Source: Rubrivivax sp. (GTDB taxonomy: Bacteria > Pseudomonadota > Gammaproteobacteria > Burkholderiales > Burkholderiaceae_C). Taken from it: DNA of 6,800 nt. Position 1 is the stretch's first letter, and every line of letters begins with the position of its first letter. The notes under the pieces were generated by a model. That model ran no database searches. It saw only the letters and a list, made by a program, of their open reading frames with translations, and was not told where the DNA came from. A program made the translations under genes and the position numbers. Shown piece by piece: positions 1 through 6,800 of the stretch. Where the stretch lies: contig JADZCL010000431.1 of assembly GCA_020851615.1 (NCBI GenBank), positions 1 to 6,800 of the forward strand, in the 5' to 3' direction.

Positions 1-344
1 ACGCTCACCCGGCCCAGGCGCCGCTCGGGCTGGCTCAGTTCGACGAAGGCGGATTCGCCCTGCCCTTCGGTCACGCGCACGCGCACGACATCGGGCGACT
101 GCATGACCGCACGCACCACTTCCACCGCCGCGGTGCGATCCATGTTCCACAGCAGCATCGAGAGGCTGCGGGCGAGGAGATTCAGGCGATCTGCAGCATC
201 GCGCCGGGCGGCCTCGTGCACGAACTGCGCCTCGCGCCAGCCGACCCAGGCGCCCCCGACCAGCAGCGCCGGGAGCAACAGCGCGAGCGCGACCACGACC
301 GCAAAGCGCGCGAAAAGCGACCCTCCACCGCGGTTGCTCGTCAT
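1..344 (-). CDS. Membrane-anchored sensory protein, N-terminal part (histidine kinase or GGDEF/EAL type), cut by window edge
   Basis: The reading frame opens at the ATG on the complement of 342-344 and runs off the left edge after 114 codons without a stop. A good Shine-Dalgarno (GGAGG, complement of 354-358) lies 9 nt before this ATG and supports the start. The product begins with a short polar stretch followed by a hydrophobic segment at about residues 10-36 (FAVVVALALLLPALLVGGAW), which looks like an uncleaved transmembrane anchor. An amphipathic helix follows, then the pattern LLWNMDRTAAVEVVRAVMQ and SPDVVRVRV. This 'L-W-N-x-D ... DPxVxxVxV' style is typical of the periplasmic sensor region of proteobacterial histidine kinases and diguanylate cyclases. 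The output domain lies outside the window, so the enzyme class cannot be decided. It is co-directional with ppc across a 123-nt gap; co-transcription is possible but the hairpin after ppc argues for some separation. Nothing in the sequence shows its ligand. Confidence 0.72.
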   Translation of the reverse strand, partial: MTSNRGGGSLFARFAVVVALALLLPALLVGGAWVGWREAQFVHEAARRDAADRLNLLARSLSMLLWNMDRTAAVEVVRAVMQSPDVVRVRVTEGQGESAFVELSQPERRLGRVS

Positions 345-363
345 CAGGTACCGCCTCCAGGAA

Positions 364-378
364 CAGGCCACGGGCCTG
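364..378 (-). other. Short perfect hairpin in the leader of the sensory gene
   Basis: A 6-bp perfect inverted repeat (CAGGCC / GGCCTG) with a 3-nt loop lies 5 nt upstream, on the minus strand, of the GGAGG ribosome-binding site of the sensory gene at 344. No U-run follows on either strand, so it is not a standard intrinsic terminator. It might influence translation of the leader or be chance in GC-rich DNA. Confidence 0.25.
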
Positions 379-438
379 CCCGCTGCGCCACTGTAAACCG
401 GGATTGCCTGCGTCAGGCGTGCCGCAACCGGCGCCAGC

Positions 439-465
439 GTGCAGCCGCACACGGCGGCTTTGCAC
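439..465 (-). terminator. Terminator-like bulged hairpin just after ppc
   Basis: Two nucleotides after the ppc stop codon the transcript can fold as GTGC-(AA bulge)-AGCCGC, loop CGTGT, GCGGCT-GCAC. That is 10 base pairs, eight of them G:C, interrupted by a 2-nt bulge. Its placement is what one expects of a transcript 3' end. No U-tract follows on the minus strand (the sequence continues GCTGGCGCC), so it is not a canonical intrinsic terminator. It could act as a 3'-end-protecting structure or assist Rho-dependent ending. Confidence 0.42.
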
Positions 466-467
466 GT

Positions 468-3284
468 TCAACCCGTATTGCGCAGGCCCGCCGCGATGCC
501 GTTGATCGAGAGGTGGATGCCGCGCCGGATGCGCTGCGCCGCAGCATCGTTGGCTTCGCTGGCCAGCAGGCGGTGCCGGCGCATGAGCTCGACCTGCAGG
601 TGGTTGAGGGGGTCCAGATAGGGGAAGCGGTGCGCGATCGAGCGCGCCAGCGCCACGTTGGACTGCAGGCGCTCGGTCTCCCCGGTGACCAGCGTCAGCG
701 CGTCGTTGGCGCGCTGCCACTCGGCCCGCACCTGGGCGAACAGGCGTCGCGCCGCGGCACGGTCCTCGACCAGGTCGACGTAGCGCCCGGCGATCGCGAG
801 ATCGGTCTTGGCCAGCACCATGTCGAGGTTGGAGAGCAGTGCACGGAAGAAGGGCCAGCGCCGGTACATGCGCTGCAGCAGCGCCTGCCGCTGGCTGCGC
901 TGCGCGCCCGTGCCCAGGAAGGCCTCGATCGCGGACCCGAAGCCGTACCAGCCCGGCAGCGCGACGCGGCACTGGCCCCAGGAGAAGCTCCAGGGGATGG
1001 CGCGCAGATCCTCGATCGCCCGCGTGGCCTTGCGCGAGGCCGGTCGCGAGCCGATATTGAGCTCGGCAATCTCGCGGATCGGCGTTGCGGCAAAGAAGTA
1101 GTCGGCAAAGCCAGGCGTCTCGTAGACCAGCTGGCGATAGGCGGCAAAGCTGGCGCGGCTGATCGCCTCGGCGGCGTCGTGGAAGGCGCGCGGCGCCGGC
1201 CGTGTCGGGCGCAGCAGCGTGGCCTCGAGCGTCGCCGCAACCAGCGTCTGCAGGTTGCGCAGGCCGATCTCCGGGTTGGCGTACTTGGAGGCGATCACCT
1301 CGCCCTGCTCGGTGAGGCGGATCTGCCCATTCACGGTACCCGGCGGCTGCGCCAGGATGGCCTGGTAGCTCGGCCCGCCCCCACGCCCCACGGTGCCCCC
1401 GCGCCCGTGGAAGAGGCGCAGTCGCAGCCCATGCGCACGGGCCAGCGGGGCGTAGAGCGCAACCAGCGCCGTCTCGGCGCGGTACAGCTCCCAGTTGCTC
1501 GTGAAGACGCCGCCGTCCTTGTTGCTGTCGCTGTAGCCCAGCATCACCTCCTGCTCGGCCCCGCTGCGCAGCAAGAGCGGCAGCACCCCGGGCAGGGCGA
1601 GGAAGTCCTGCATGATCTGCGCGGCACGCTGCAGGTCGGCGATGGTCTCGAACAGCGGCACGACCAGCAACTGCACACGCGCATCGTCATCAAGCGTGCC
1701 CTGCAACAGGCCGCATTCCTTCTGCAGCAGCAGCACTTCGAGCAGATCGCTGGCCTCCTCGGTGTGGCTGATGATGCAGTGGCGCAGCGCCATCTGGCCG
1801 TAACGCTGCCGCATCTGGGCCGCTGTCTCGAAGACCGCCAGCTCACCGACCGTCAGCGCCGAATACTGCGCCCCGCGCACGCGCAGCGGCCGCGCATCGC
1901 TCAGGAGCGCCAGCAGCAGCGCGCGGCGCTGGCTTTCGTCAAGGGCCGCGTAGTCGGCCTCCAGGCGTGCCACGCGCAGCAGCTCGGCCACGACGGCCTC
2001 GTGCCGGTCCGAGCTCTGCCGCAGGTCGACCGTCGCCAGGTGAAAGCCGAACACCTGCACCGCGCGCTGCAGCGGCGCCAGGCGCAGCGCGGCAAGCGAC
2101 GCGGCATGCCCCGCGCGCAGCGAGTCCTCGAGCACGCGCAGATCGTCGGCGAAGGCCTGGGCGTGTGGGTAGGGCGACTGCGCAGCCACTGCATGCACGA
2201 CCGCCTGCGCGCCGGTGAGCGCCTGCAGGGTGGCCGCCAACCGCGCATAGATGCCGATCAGCGCGCGGCGATAGGGCTCGTCGGCCCGGTGTTCGCTGGT
2301 GTCGGTCGACGCGTCGGCCAGTGCCAGCAGGGCCGCGCTCGGGGGCGCCAGCATGGCCGACATGGAAAGCTCGGTGCCGAGTTCGTGCACCTCGTTCAGA
2401 TAGTGCCCAAGCGCCACCTGCGCCTGCCGCTGCAGGGCCAGACGCAGCGTGTCGGCGCCGACGTTGGGGTTGCCGTCACGGTCACCGCCGATCCAGTGCC
2501 CCATGCGCAGGAAGGCCGGCAAGGGCCTCCCGTCCAGCGCCTCCTCCAGCTCCCGGTACAGGCGCGGGAGCTGCGGCAGGAAGGTGAGCGGATACCAGCT
2601 GAGCGCGTTCTCGATCTCGTCGGCGACCGTCAGTCGCGCCGTGCGCAGCATGCGCGTCTGCCACAGCTGCGTCACGCGGGCACGGATCGCCTCCTCGTTG
2701 GCGCGCAGCTCCGCGGGCGTGTGCAGCGCGTCGCGCACCGCGATGGCGCCGGCGATGGCGCGCTCGGCATCCAGGATGCTCTTGCGCTGGACCTCGGTCG
2801 GGTGCGCGGTGAGCACCGGCGAAATGACGGCCTGCTGCAGTGTCGCTGCAATCTGCTCCTTGCCCACGCCGGCGCGCTGCAGCCTGGCCAGGCTGTACGC
2901 GAGCGACCCCTCCTGCCGATGGCCCAGCCGCTCGTGCACGAGACGCCGCCGCACGTGATGCCGGTCCTCGGCGAGGTTGGCCAGGTGCGAGAAGTAGCTG
3001 AAGGCACGGATCACGCTCACCGTCTGGTCGGCCGAGAGGCTCTTCAGGAGGCGGTCCAGCGTGCGCCCGGCCGCCGCGTCGCGCTTGAGCCGATAGGCCA
3101 CCGAGAGCTGGCGCACGCGCTCGACGAGCGCGTAGGCCGCCGCCCCTTCCTGCTCGAGGATCACTTCGCCGAGGATGCGCCCGAGCAGGCGGATGTCCTC
3201 GACCAGCGGCTTGTTCTTGGCCACCGCATCGTCGCGCGCCGAGCGGCGCTGCGGGCGCGCGGGCGCAGCAGGGTTGGTGTGCAT
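468..3284 (-). CDS. ppc: Phosphoenolpyruvate carboxylase
   Basis: PEPC (EC 4.1.1.31) is a cytosolic, usually tetrameric enzyme that carboxylates phosphoenolpyruvate with bicarbonate to oxaloacetate, refilling the TCA cycle. The 938-residue product has the family hallmarks in order: [13 protein letters not shown] with catalytic His161; GGDRDGNPN at 266-274; VDLRQ with Arg422; [12 protein letters not shown] with Lys589; the glycine-rich catalytic loop [14 protein letters not shown] at 625-638; [11 protein letters not shown] at 763-773; and the diagnostic C-terminus [12 protein letters not shown]. Lys826 (VLAKTDL) and the terminal Asn match positions that bind the inhibitor aspartate in the E. 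coli enzyme, so allosteric control is probably kept. Length is slightly above E. coli PEPC (883 aa) and normal for betaproteobacteria. The ATG at 3284 was chosen because GAGAGAA lies just upstream. The frame stays open to an ATG at 3428, but those 48 extra Arg/Pro/Leu-rich residues do not resemble PEPC. The gene is intact and is transcribed divergently from the aromatic-acid genes. Confidence 0.97.
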   Translation of the reverse strand: MHTNPAAPARPQRRSARDDAVAKNKPLVEDIRLLGRILGEVILEQEGAAAYALVERVRQLSVAYRLKRDAAAGRTLDRLLKSLSADQTVSVIRAFSYFSHLANLAEDRHHVRRRLVHERLGHRQEGSLAYSLARLQRAGVGKEQIAATLQQAVISPVLTAHPTEVQRKSILDAERAIAGAIAVRDALHTPAELRANEEAIRARVTQLWQTRMLRTARLTVADEIENALSWYPLTFLPQLPRLYRELEEALDGRPLPAFLRMGHWIGGDRDGNPNVGADTLRLALQRQAQVALGHYLNEVHELGTELSMSAMLAPPSAALLALADASTDTSEHRADEPYRRALIGIYARLAATLQALTGAQAVVHAVAAQSPYPHAQAFADDLRVLEDSLRAGHAASLAALRLAPLQRAVQVFGFHLATVDLRQSSDRHEAVVAELLRVARLEADYAALDESQRRALLLALLSDARPLRVRGAQYSALTVGELAVFETAAQMRQRYGQMALRHCIISHTEEASDLLEVLLLQKECGLLQGTLDDDARVQLLVVPLFETIADLQRAAQIMQDFLALPGVLPLLLRSGAEQEVMLGYSDSNKDGGVFTSNWELYRAETALVALYAPLARAHGLRLRLFHGRGGTVGRGGGPSYQAILAQPPGTVNGQIRLTEQGEVIASKYANPEIGLRNLQTLVAATLEATLLRPTRPAPRAFHDAAEAISRASFAAYRQLVYETPGFADYFFAATPIREIAELNIGSRPASRKATRAIEDLRAIPWSFSWGQCRVALPGWYGFGSAIEAFLGTGAQRSQRQALLQRMYRRWPFFRALLSNLDMVLAKTDLAIAGRYVDLVEDRAAARRLFAQVRAEWQRANDALTLVTGETERLQSNVALARSIAHRFPYLDPLNHLQVELMRRHRLLASEANDAAAQRIRRGIHLSINGIAAGLRNTG

Positions 3285-3597
3285 CGGGTTCTCTCGCAGC
3301 CACGATCGTAGCAACCGCCTGCGCAACCGCGGCGCCCGCTGCGCCGGGGATCCGTGTCCGGCCTGTGGCGGCGGCGCGAACAGCCCGAGCAGCCGTCGGG
3401 CGTCGTCCTTGAGGATGAGCGGCCGCAATCGGTCTTCGGCCAGGGCTCAGTTTCACCGTTGAACCAATTTCCTGCAGCTGCAGCCCCTTCTTCGTTGGAG
3501 CCCGCATCCCGCTTTCGGGGTTTGTGCTGAGTAATTGTTTCTGACATTGAACTACATTTGCCCCAGCTAGAGATATCCGACGCTGCAGGACGATTCG
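3285..3597. promoter_or_regulatory. Divergent intergenic control region between ppc and the hydratase operon
   Basis: This 313-bp stretch lies between two divergently read genes and should carry both promoters. About 3285-3440 is as GC-rich as the coding DNA. About 3450-3580 is clearly richer in A/T, as expected of a promoter zone. A weak -35-like TTGAAC is at 3547-3552 on the plus strand, but no good -10 follows at 16-18 bp, so an activator-dependent promoter is possible. Inverted repeats visible here are a 12-bp perfect palindrome at 3472-3483, CCCG-CTTT-CGGG at 3508-3519, and an imperfect pair GTAATT / AACTAC at 3531-3536 and 3550-3555 that overlaps the -35-like element. I find no convincing gene. 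The minus-strand open frame from 3547 has no recognisable domain and runs into ppc in another frame. Confidence 0.6.
3472..3483. repeat. 12-bp perfect palindrome in the divergent promoter region
   Basis: CTGCAGCTGCAG is its own reverse complement and is also two tandem copies of CTGCAG. A further CTGCAG half is at 3583-3588, next to the hydratase ribosome-binding site. It sits in the A/T-richer part of the intergenic region, where a regulator could act on both directions. An operator role is inference; a regulator gene is not present in this window. Confidence 0.35.
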
Positions 3598-4410
3598 ATG
3601 CCGGCTCCCTCGCCCACCTCCACCCAGGATCTGCTGGACATCACGCAGGATGGCCACGTCGTGCATGTGCGCCTGAACCGCCCGGCCAAGCGCAACGCGC
3701 TGTCGGATCCGCTGATCCTGCGCATTCATGAGTGCTTCACCACGCTGCCCGAGGACTGCCGCGCCGTCGTCGTCAGCGGCGAAGGTGCGCACTTCTGCGC
3801 CGGGCTGGACCTCTCCGAACTGGTCGAGCGCGACATCCGCGCCGCCGTGCTGCACTCACGCATGTGGCACGCCGCCTTCGACGCCATCCAGTTCGGCCCG
3901 GTGCCGGTCATCGCGGCGCTGCACGGCGCCGTCGTCGGCGGCGGCCTCGAAATGGCGGCAGCCGCGCACATCCGCGTGGCCGACCGCAGCACCTACTACG
4001 GGCTGCCCGAGGGGCAGCGCGGCATCTTCGTGGGCGGCGGTGGCTCGGTGCGCATCCCCCGCCTGATCGGCGTGGCGCGCATGACCGACCTGATGATGAC
4101 CGGCCGCGTCTACGACGCCGACGAGGGCCTGGCCGTCGGCCTGTCGCAGTACGTGGTCGACGAAGGGCAGGCGCTCACGCGCGCCTTCGAGCTGGCCGCC
4201 CGCGTGGCGCAGAACGCGCCGATGAGCAACTTCGCGATCATGCATGCGCTGCCGCGCATCGCCGAGCAGTCCTCTGGCGAAGGGCAGTTCACCGAGTCGC
4301 TGATGGCTGCCGTCGCCGAGGCCACGCCCGATGCGCAGAGCCGGCTGCGCGCCTTCCTCGAAGGCCGCGCGGGCAAGGTCGTCAAGGCCCCTCCGGCAGG
4401 GGCCGCATGA
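3598..4410 (+). CDS. Crotonase-family enoyl-CoA hydratase, probably for a phenylpropenoyl-CoA
   Basis: A 270-residue single-domain crotonase-fold protein, which normally forms trimers or hexamers in the cytosol. Enzymes of this type add water to the double bond of an enoyl-CoA. The N-terminal VRLNRPAKRNALS is the usual first crotonase motif. The oxyanion-hole backbone positions are HFCAGLDLSEL (Ala68-Gly69) and VVGGGLEMA (Gly115). Two glutamates, Glu118 and Glu138 (GLPEGQRGIF), are spaced 20 apart exactly like Glu144 and Glu164 of rat mitochondrial enoyl-CoA hydratase. A glycine-rich loop GIFVGGGGSVRIPRLIG follows. The start is set by AGGA at 3587-3590, 7 nt upstream. It overlaps the ligase gene by ATGA, so the two are translationally coupled and probably act in sequence. 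The two-glutamate site fits a true hydratase better than the hydroxycinnamoyl-CoA hydratase-lyase, which lacks the first glutamate. Other crotonase activities (isomerase, hydrolase) cannot be excluded from sequence alone. Confidence 0.88.
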   Translation: MPAPSPTSTQDLLDITQDGHVVHVRLNRPAKRNALSDPLILRIHECFTTLPEDCRAVVVSGEGAHFCAGLDLSELVERDIRAAVLHSRMWHAAFDAIQFGPVPVIAALHGAVVGGGLEMAAAAHIRVADRSTYYGLPEGQRGIFVGGGGSVRIPRLIGVARMTDLMMTGRVYDADEGLAVGLSQYVVDEGQALTRAFELAARVAQNAPMSNFAIMHALPRIAEQSSGEGQFTESLMAAVAEATPDAQSRLRAFLEGRAGKVVKAPPAGAA

Positions 4411-6257
4411 CCCGCTACCGCGACGCCCATGTCGGCGGCTGCCTGCACGCCGAGGTCGATGCGCGTGCCGACGGCAGCATCGTGCTGCGTTCGACCGAGG
4501 CGCTGCGCTGGTACCCCGAGCGGCTGACCGACTGCCTCGAGCAATGGGCCGCCGAAGTGCCCACGCGCAGTCTTGTCGCCCGCCGCGACCCCAGCGGCGA
4601 CTGGCGCCACATCGGCTACGCGCAGATGCTGCAGCACGTGCAGGCGGTGGGCCAGGCCTTGCTGGACCTTGGTCTGTCGGCCGAGCGGCCGCTGGCCATC
4701 CTCTCGGGCAACGACATCGAGAGCCTGACGCTTTCACTGGCGGCGATGTGGGCGGGCGTGCCCTTCGTCCCGATCTCCACGGCCTATTCGCTGGTGTCGC
4801 GGGACTATGGCAAGCTGCGCCACATCCTGGGTATCACCGCACCCGGAGTGGTATTCGCCAGCGGGACCGAGTACGCGCCGGCGATCGCCGCCACGGTCCC
4901 GGTCGATCTGCCGGTGGTGCTGACTGCCGGCAGCCTGCCCGACCGCGCCGTGCGCCACTTCGACGAACTGCTGCAGGCGCAGCCGGGCCCGGCGCTGCAC
5001 GAGGCGCACGCCAAGGTCGGGCCGCAGACGATTGCCAAGCTGCTCTTCACCTCGGGCTCGACGCGCGACCCCAAGGGCGTGATCACCACGCACCGCATGC
5101 TGTGCGCCAACCAGCAGATGGTGCGCCAGTGCCTGCGCTTCCTGGCCGACGAGCCGCCGGTGCTGGTCGACTGGCTGCCCTGGAACCACGTCTTCGGCTC
5201 CAGCCACAACATCGGCATCGTGCTCTACAACGGCGGCACGCTCTATATCGACGACGGCAAGCCGACTCCAGCAGGCATGGCCGAGACCCTGCGCAACCTG
5301 CGTGAGATCAGCCCGACCATCTACTTCAACGTGCCCAAGGGCCTGGAGGACATCGCCGCCGCGATGGACACCGACACGCAGTTGCGTGACACCCTCTTCG
5401 CGCGCTGCAAGGTGATGATGTACGCCGGCGCAGCGCTTGGCCAGGCCGCGTGGGACAAGCTCCATGCCCACGCCGAGGCGGCCGTGGGCGAGCGCGTGCG
5501 CATCGTCACCAGCCTGGGCATGACCGAGACCGCGCCCAGCTGCACCTACGCGGTGGGCACCGACGTTGCGGCCGGCCACGTCGGCCTGCCCAACCCGGGC
5601 GTCGAGGTCAAGCTCGTACCCGACCCCGACAGCGGCAAGACCGAGATCCGCTTTCGCGGCCCGAACGTGATGCCGGGCTACTGGCGGCTCCCCGAGGTCA
5701 CCGCAGAAGCCTTCGACGAGGAAGGTTTCTATCGCACCGGCGACGCCGTGCGCTGGCTGGACCCGGCCGATCCGCAGCGCGGCCTGGTCTTCGACGGTCG
5801 CACGGCAGAGGACTTCAAGCTCGCCAGCGGCACCTTCGTGAACGTGGGGCCGCTGCGCGCGCGCATCATCGCCGCGGGCAACCCCTGCGTGCAGGACGCC
5901 GTCATCACCGGGCTCAACCGCAACGAGGTCGGCGTGCTCGTGATCCCGCGCGTCGACGAGGTGCGCAGGCTGGCGCAGGCCGGCGCCGACCTGCCCTTGC
6001 CCGCGCTGCTGCAGCGGGACCCCGTGCGTGCCTTCTTCCAGGCCCTGGCCGATCGGCTCTGGCACGAGTCCACCGGCAGCGCCTCACGCGTGGCGCGCAT
6101 GCACGTGCTGGCCGAGCCTCCCTCCATCGACAAGGGCGAAGTGACCGACAAGGGCTCCATCAACCAGCGCGCCGTCCTCACCCATCGCGCCGCCCTGGTC
6201 GAAGCCATGTACGAAGGCGCAGTCGCCGACCCGCACCTGATCCTGCCGCAGCGCTGA
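4407..6257 (+). CDS. fcs: Feruloyl-CoA synthase-type acyl-CoA ligase
   Basis: A 616-residue ANL-superfamily (AMP-binding) enzyme of the feruloyl-CoA synthase type. Family members activate ferulate, p-coumarate or caffeate to the CoA ester with ATP, via an acyl-adenylate, in the cytosol. Core motifs appear in order: the phosphate-binding loop FTSGSTRDPKGV (214-225), WLPWNHVFGSSHN (256-268), the A5 motif TSLGMTETAP (368-377), the A7 motif FYRTGD (441-446), and the A8 hinge DGRTAEDFKLASGTFVNVG (463-481). The C-terminal DKGEVTDKGSINQR (575-588) is characteristic of feruloyl-CoA synthases and carries the likely catalytic Lys582. The second loop glycine of the usual TSG-T/S-T-G-x-PKG is arginine here (Arg220). 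The ATG lies within ATGA shared with the hydratase stop, with AGGGG a few bases upstream. Length matches the family (about 600-630 aa). The ligase class is firm; the exact substrate (ferulate, coumarate, cinnamate or another aryl-propenoate) is inferred from family and neighbours. Confidence 0.9.
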   Translation: MTRYRDAHVGGCLHAEVDARADGSIVLRSTEALRWYPERLTDCLEQWAAEVPTRSLVARRDPSGDWRHIGYAQMLQHVQAVGQALLDLGLSAERPLAILSGNDIESLTLSLAAMWAGVPFVPISTAYSLVSRDYGKLRHILGITAPGVVFASGTEYAPAIAATVPVDLPVVLTAGSLPDRAVRHFDELLQAQPGPALHEAHAKVGPQTIAKLLFTSGSTRDPKGVITTHRMLCANQQMVRQCLRFLADEPPVLVDWLPWNHVFGSSHNIGIVLYNGGTLYIDDGKPTPAGMAETLRNLREISPTIYFNVPKGLEDIAAAMDTDTQLRDTLFARCKVMMYAGAALGQAAWDKLHAHAEAAVGERVRIVTSLGMTETAPSCTYAVGTDVAAGHVGLPNPGVEVKLVPDPDSGKTEIRFRGPNVMPGYWRLPEVTAEAFDEEGFYRTGDAVRWLDPADPQRGLVFDGRTAEDFKLASGTFVNVGPLRARIIAAGNPCVQDAVITGLNRNEVGVLVIPRVDEVRRLAQAGADLPLPALLQRDPVRAFFQALADRLWHESTGSASRVARMHVLAEPPSIDKGEVTDKGSINQRAVLTHRAALVEAMYEGAVADPHLILPQR

Positions 6258-6366
6258 GTGGCGCACGAACGCCGCACCCCGCGTCCGCCGGCGACGGCTG
6301 CCGCGCCCCTGGCCTGGCCCCTGCCTCACCTCTGTCCCACCCCTTCCCCACCCTGGAGACCCCGCG
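6258..6366 (+). other. C-rich spacer between ligase and binding-protein genes
   Basis: This 109-nt gap contains a GC-rich near-palindrome centred on CGCCGGCG (6287-6294), within CGTCCGCCGGCGACG. A pyrimidine-rich, G-poor tract follows, from about 6303 to 6352. There is no U-run, so no intrinsic terminator. GGAG at 6355-6358 serves as ribosome-binding site for the next gene. The gap is wider than between the first two genes, so processing, attenuation or a separate promoter is possible, though no clear promoter is visible. Confidence 0.35.
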
Positions 6367-6800
6367 ATGAAGACCGCATCGAAGATGACCCTCAAGACCC
6401 TGGTCGCCGCGGCGACCGCGTTGCTGCTGGCTGCGCCGGCCCTCGCCGACGTCAACATCGGCGTCTCGATCTCGATCACCGGCGCGGGCTCCGGGCTCGG
6501 GAATCCGGAAAACAACGCCTTCAAGCTGTGGCCGCAGACGGTGGCCGGCGAGAAGGTCAACCTGATCATCCTCGACGACGCGAGCGACCCCGGCAAGGCC
6601 GTCGTCAACGCGCGCCGCTTTGTCACCGAGGACAAGGTCGACCTCATCCTGGGCAGCTCGGTGACGCCAACCACGGCGGCCATTGCGCCGGTGGCTGCCG
6701 AGTCCAAGACGCCGCAGATCACGCTGGCCCCGGTGGGCGTGCCGCCGGACCAGGATCACTGGGTCTTCCGCCTGCCGCAGAGCTTTGCGGTGATGGCCTA
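6367..6800 (+). CDS. Periplasmic ABC-transporter substrate-binding protein (branched-chain amino acid/aromatic acid type), C-terminus outside window
   Basis: The frame starts at an ATG 8 nt after GGAG and is open to the right edge (144 codons plus 2 nt). Residues 1-27 form a classic Sec signal peptide: basic MKTASKMTLK, a hydrophobic core TLVAAATALLLAA, and the cleavage motif ALA followed by Asp28. The mature part begins VNIGVSISITGAGSGLGNP and continues with LIILDDASDPGKAVVNARR, a VDLILGSS segment, and TTAAIAPVAAESKTPQI. This is the pattern of the LivK-like type I periplasmic binding fold (Peripla_BP_6). Such proteins deliver ligands to a Liv-type ABC permease, which would be expected downstream but is not in the window. 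Being co-directional with the CoA ligase and hydratase, it probably captures an aromatic or phenylpropenoid acid, as CouP does for p-coumarate in Rhodopseudomonas palustris. That substrate call is inference; an amino acid ligand is the alternative. Confidence 0.88.
   Translation, partial: MKTASKMTLKTLVAAATALLLAAPALADVNIGVSISITGAGSGLGNPENNAFKLWPQTVAGEKVNLIILDDASDPGKAVVNARRFVTEDKVDLILGSSVTPTTAAIAPVAAESKTPQITLAPVGVPPDQDHWVFRLPQSFAVMA

Noticed and set aside
71..86. Short GC-type repeat (CACGCGCACGCGCAC)
   Set aside because: It encodes the Val-Arg-Val-Arg-Val segment of the sensory protein and is ordinary codon repetition.
216..3311. A plus-strand open frame of about 1000 codons lying antisense to ppc
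   Set aside because: It is rich in Arg, Gln, Ala and Gly with no recognisable domain, and it mirrors ppc on the opposite strand. Long antisense frames are expected in GC-rich genes with biased third positions.
3285..3428. Upstream in-frame extension of ppc to an ATG at 3428
   Set aside because: The extra 48 residues do not resemble PEPC. The ATG at 3284 has a plausible ribosome-binding site, and the PEPC-like sequence begins after it.
3161..3547. Possible small protein on the minus strand starting in the divergent spacer (MSETITQHKPRK...)
   Set aside because: No good ribosome-binding site and no recognisable motif. It becomes Arg/Ser/Cys-rich and overlaps the start of ppc in another frame. 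A leader peptide cannot be fully excluded but has no positive support.
2482..3855. A 457-codon minus-strand frame spanning the intergenic region and both flanking genes
   Set aside because: It combines antisense hydratase sequence, non-coding spacer and out-of-frame ppc. There is no coherent domain and composition is typical of shadow frames.
4734..6065. A 443-codon minus-strand frame antisense to the ligase
   Set aside because: His/Gly/Val/Ala-rich sequence without a domain, fully inside the well-supported ligase gene.
3732..6257. An 841-codon open frame that would extend the ligase N-terminus through the hydratase gene
   Set aside because: Only the part from 4407 has ligase sequence. The first 225 codons are Arg/Ala-rich out-of-frame reading of the hydratase, and the ATGA overlap at 4407-4410 gives the natural start.

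Overview
The window is uniformly GC-rich, with strong G/C preference at third codon positions. It reads as chromosomal DNA from a betaproteobacterium, most plausibly of the Azoarcus/Thauera/Aromatoleum type (Rhodocyclales). That assignment is inferred from protein style and gene content and was not tested by database search. I see no RNA genes, mobile elements, CRISPR arrays or phage genes.

Layout: two genes lie on the minus strand on the left. At the edge (1-344) is the N-terminal part of a membrane-anchored sensory protein. Upstream of it in sequence, but on the same strand, is a complete phosphoenolpyruvate carboxylase gene (ppc, 468-3284) with a bulged hairpin just after its stop codon. 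A divergent intergenic region (3285-3597) separates ppc from a plus-strand cluster: a crotonase-family enoyl-CoA hydratase (3598-4410), a feruloyl-CoA synthase-type acyl-CoA ligase (4407-6257, overlapping the hydratase by ATGA), and the start of a periplasmic branched-chain-amino-acid-type ABC transporter binding protein (6367 to the window end).

How the genes fit together: the plus-strand genes look like the start of an operon for uptake and CoA-dependent breakdown of a phenylpropenoid (hydroxycinnamate) acid such as ferulate, p-coumarate or a relative. The binding protein would capture the substrate or a related aromatic acid in the periplasm, the ligase would activate it to its CoA thioester, and the hydratase would add water across the side-chain double bond. 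The hydratase keeps both catalytic glutamates of classical enoyl-CoA hydratases, unlike the hydroxycinnamoyl-CoA hydratase-lyase that makes vanillin. This favours a beta-oxidation-like route, though substrate and route are inferences. PEPC is a housekeeping anaplerotic enzyme and probably only a neighbour.

I found no convincing new system. The points worth a second look are the unusual arginine in the ligase P-loop, the two-glutamate hydratase, and the palindromes in the divergent control region.
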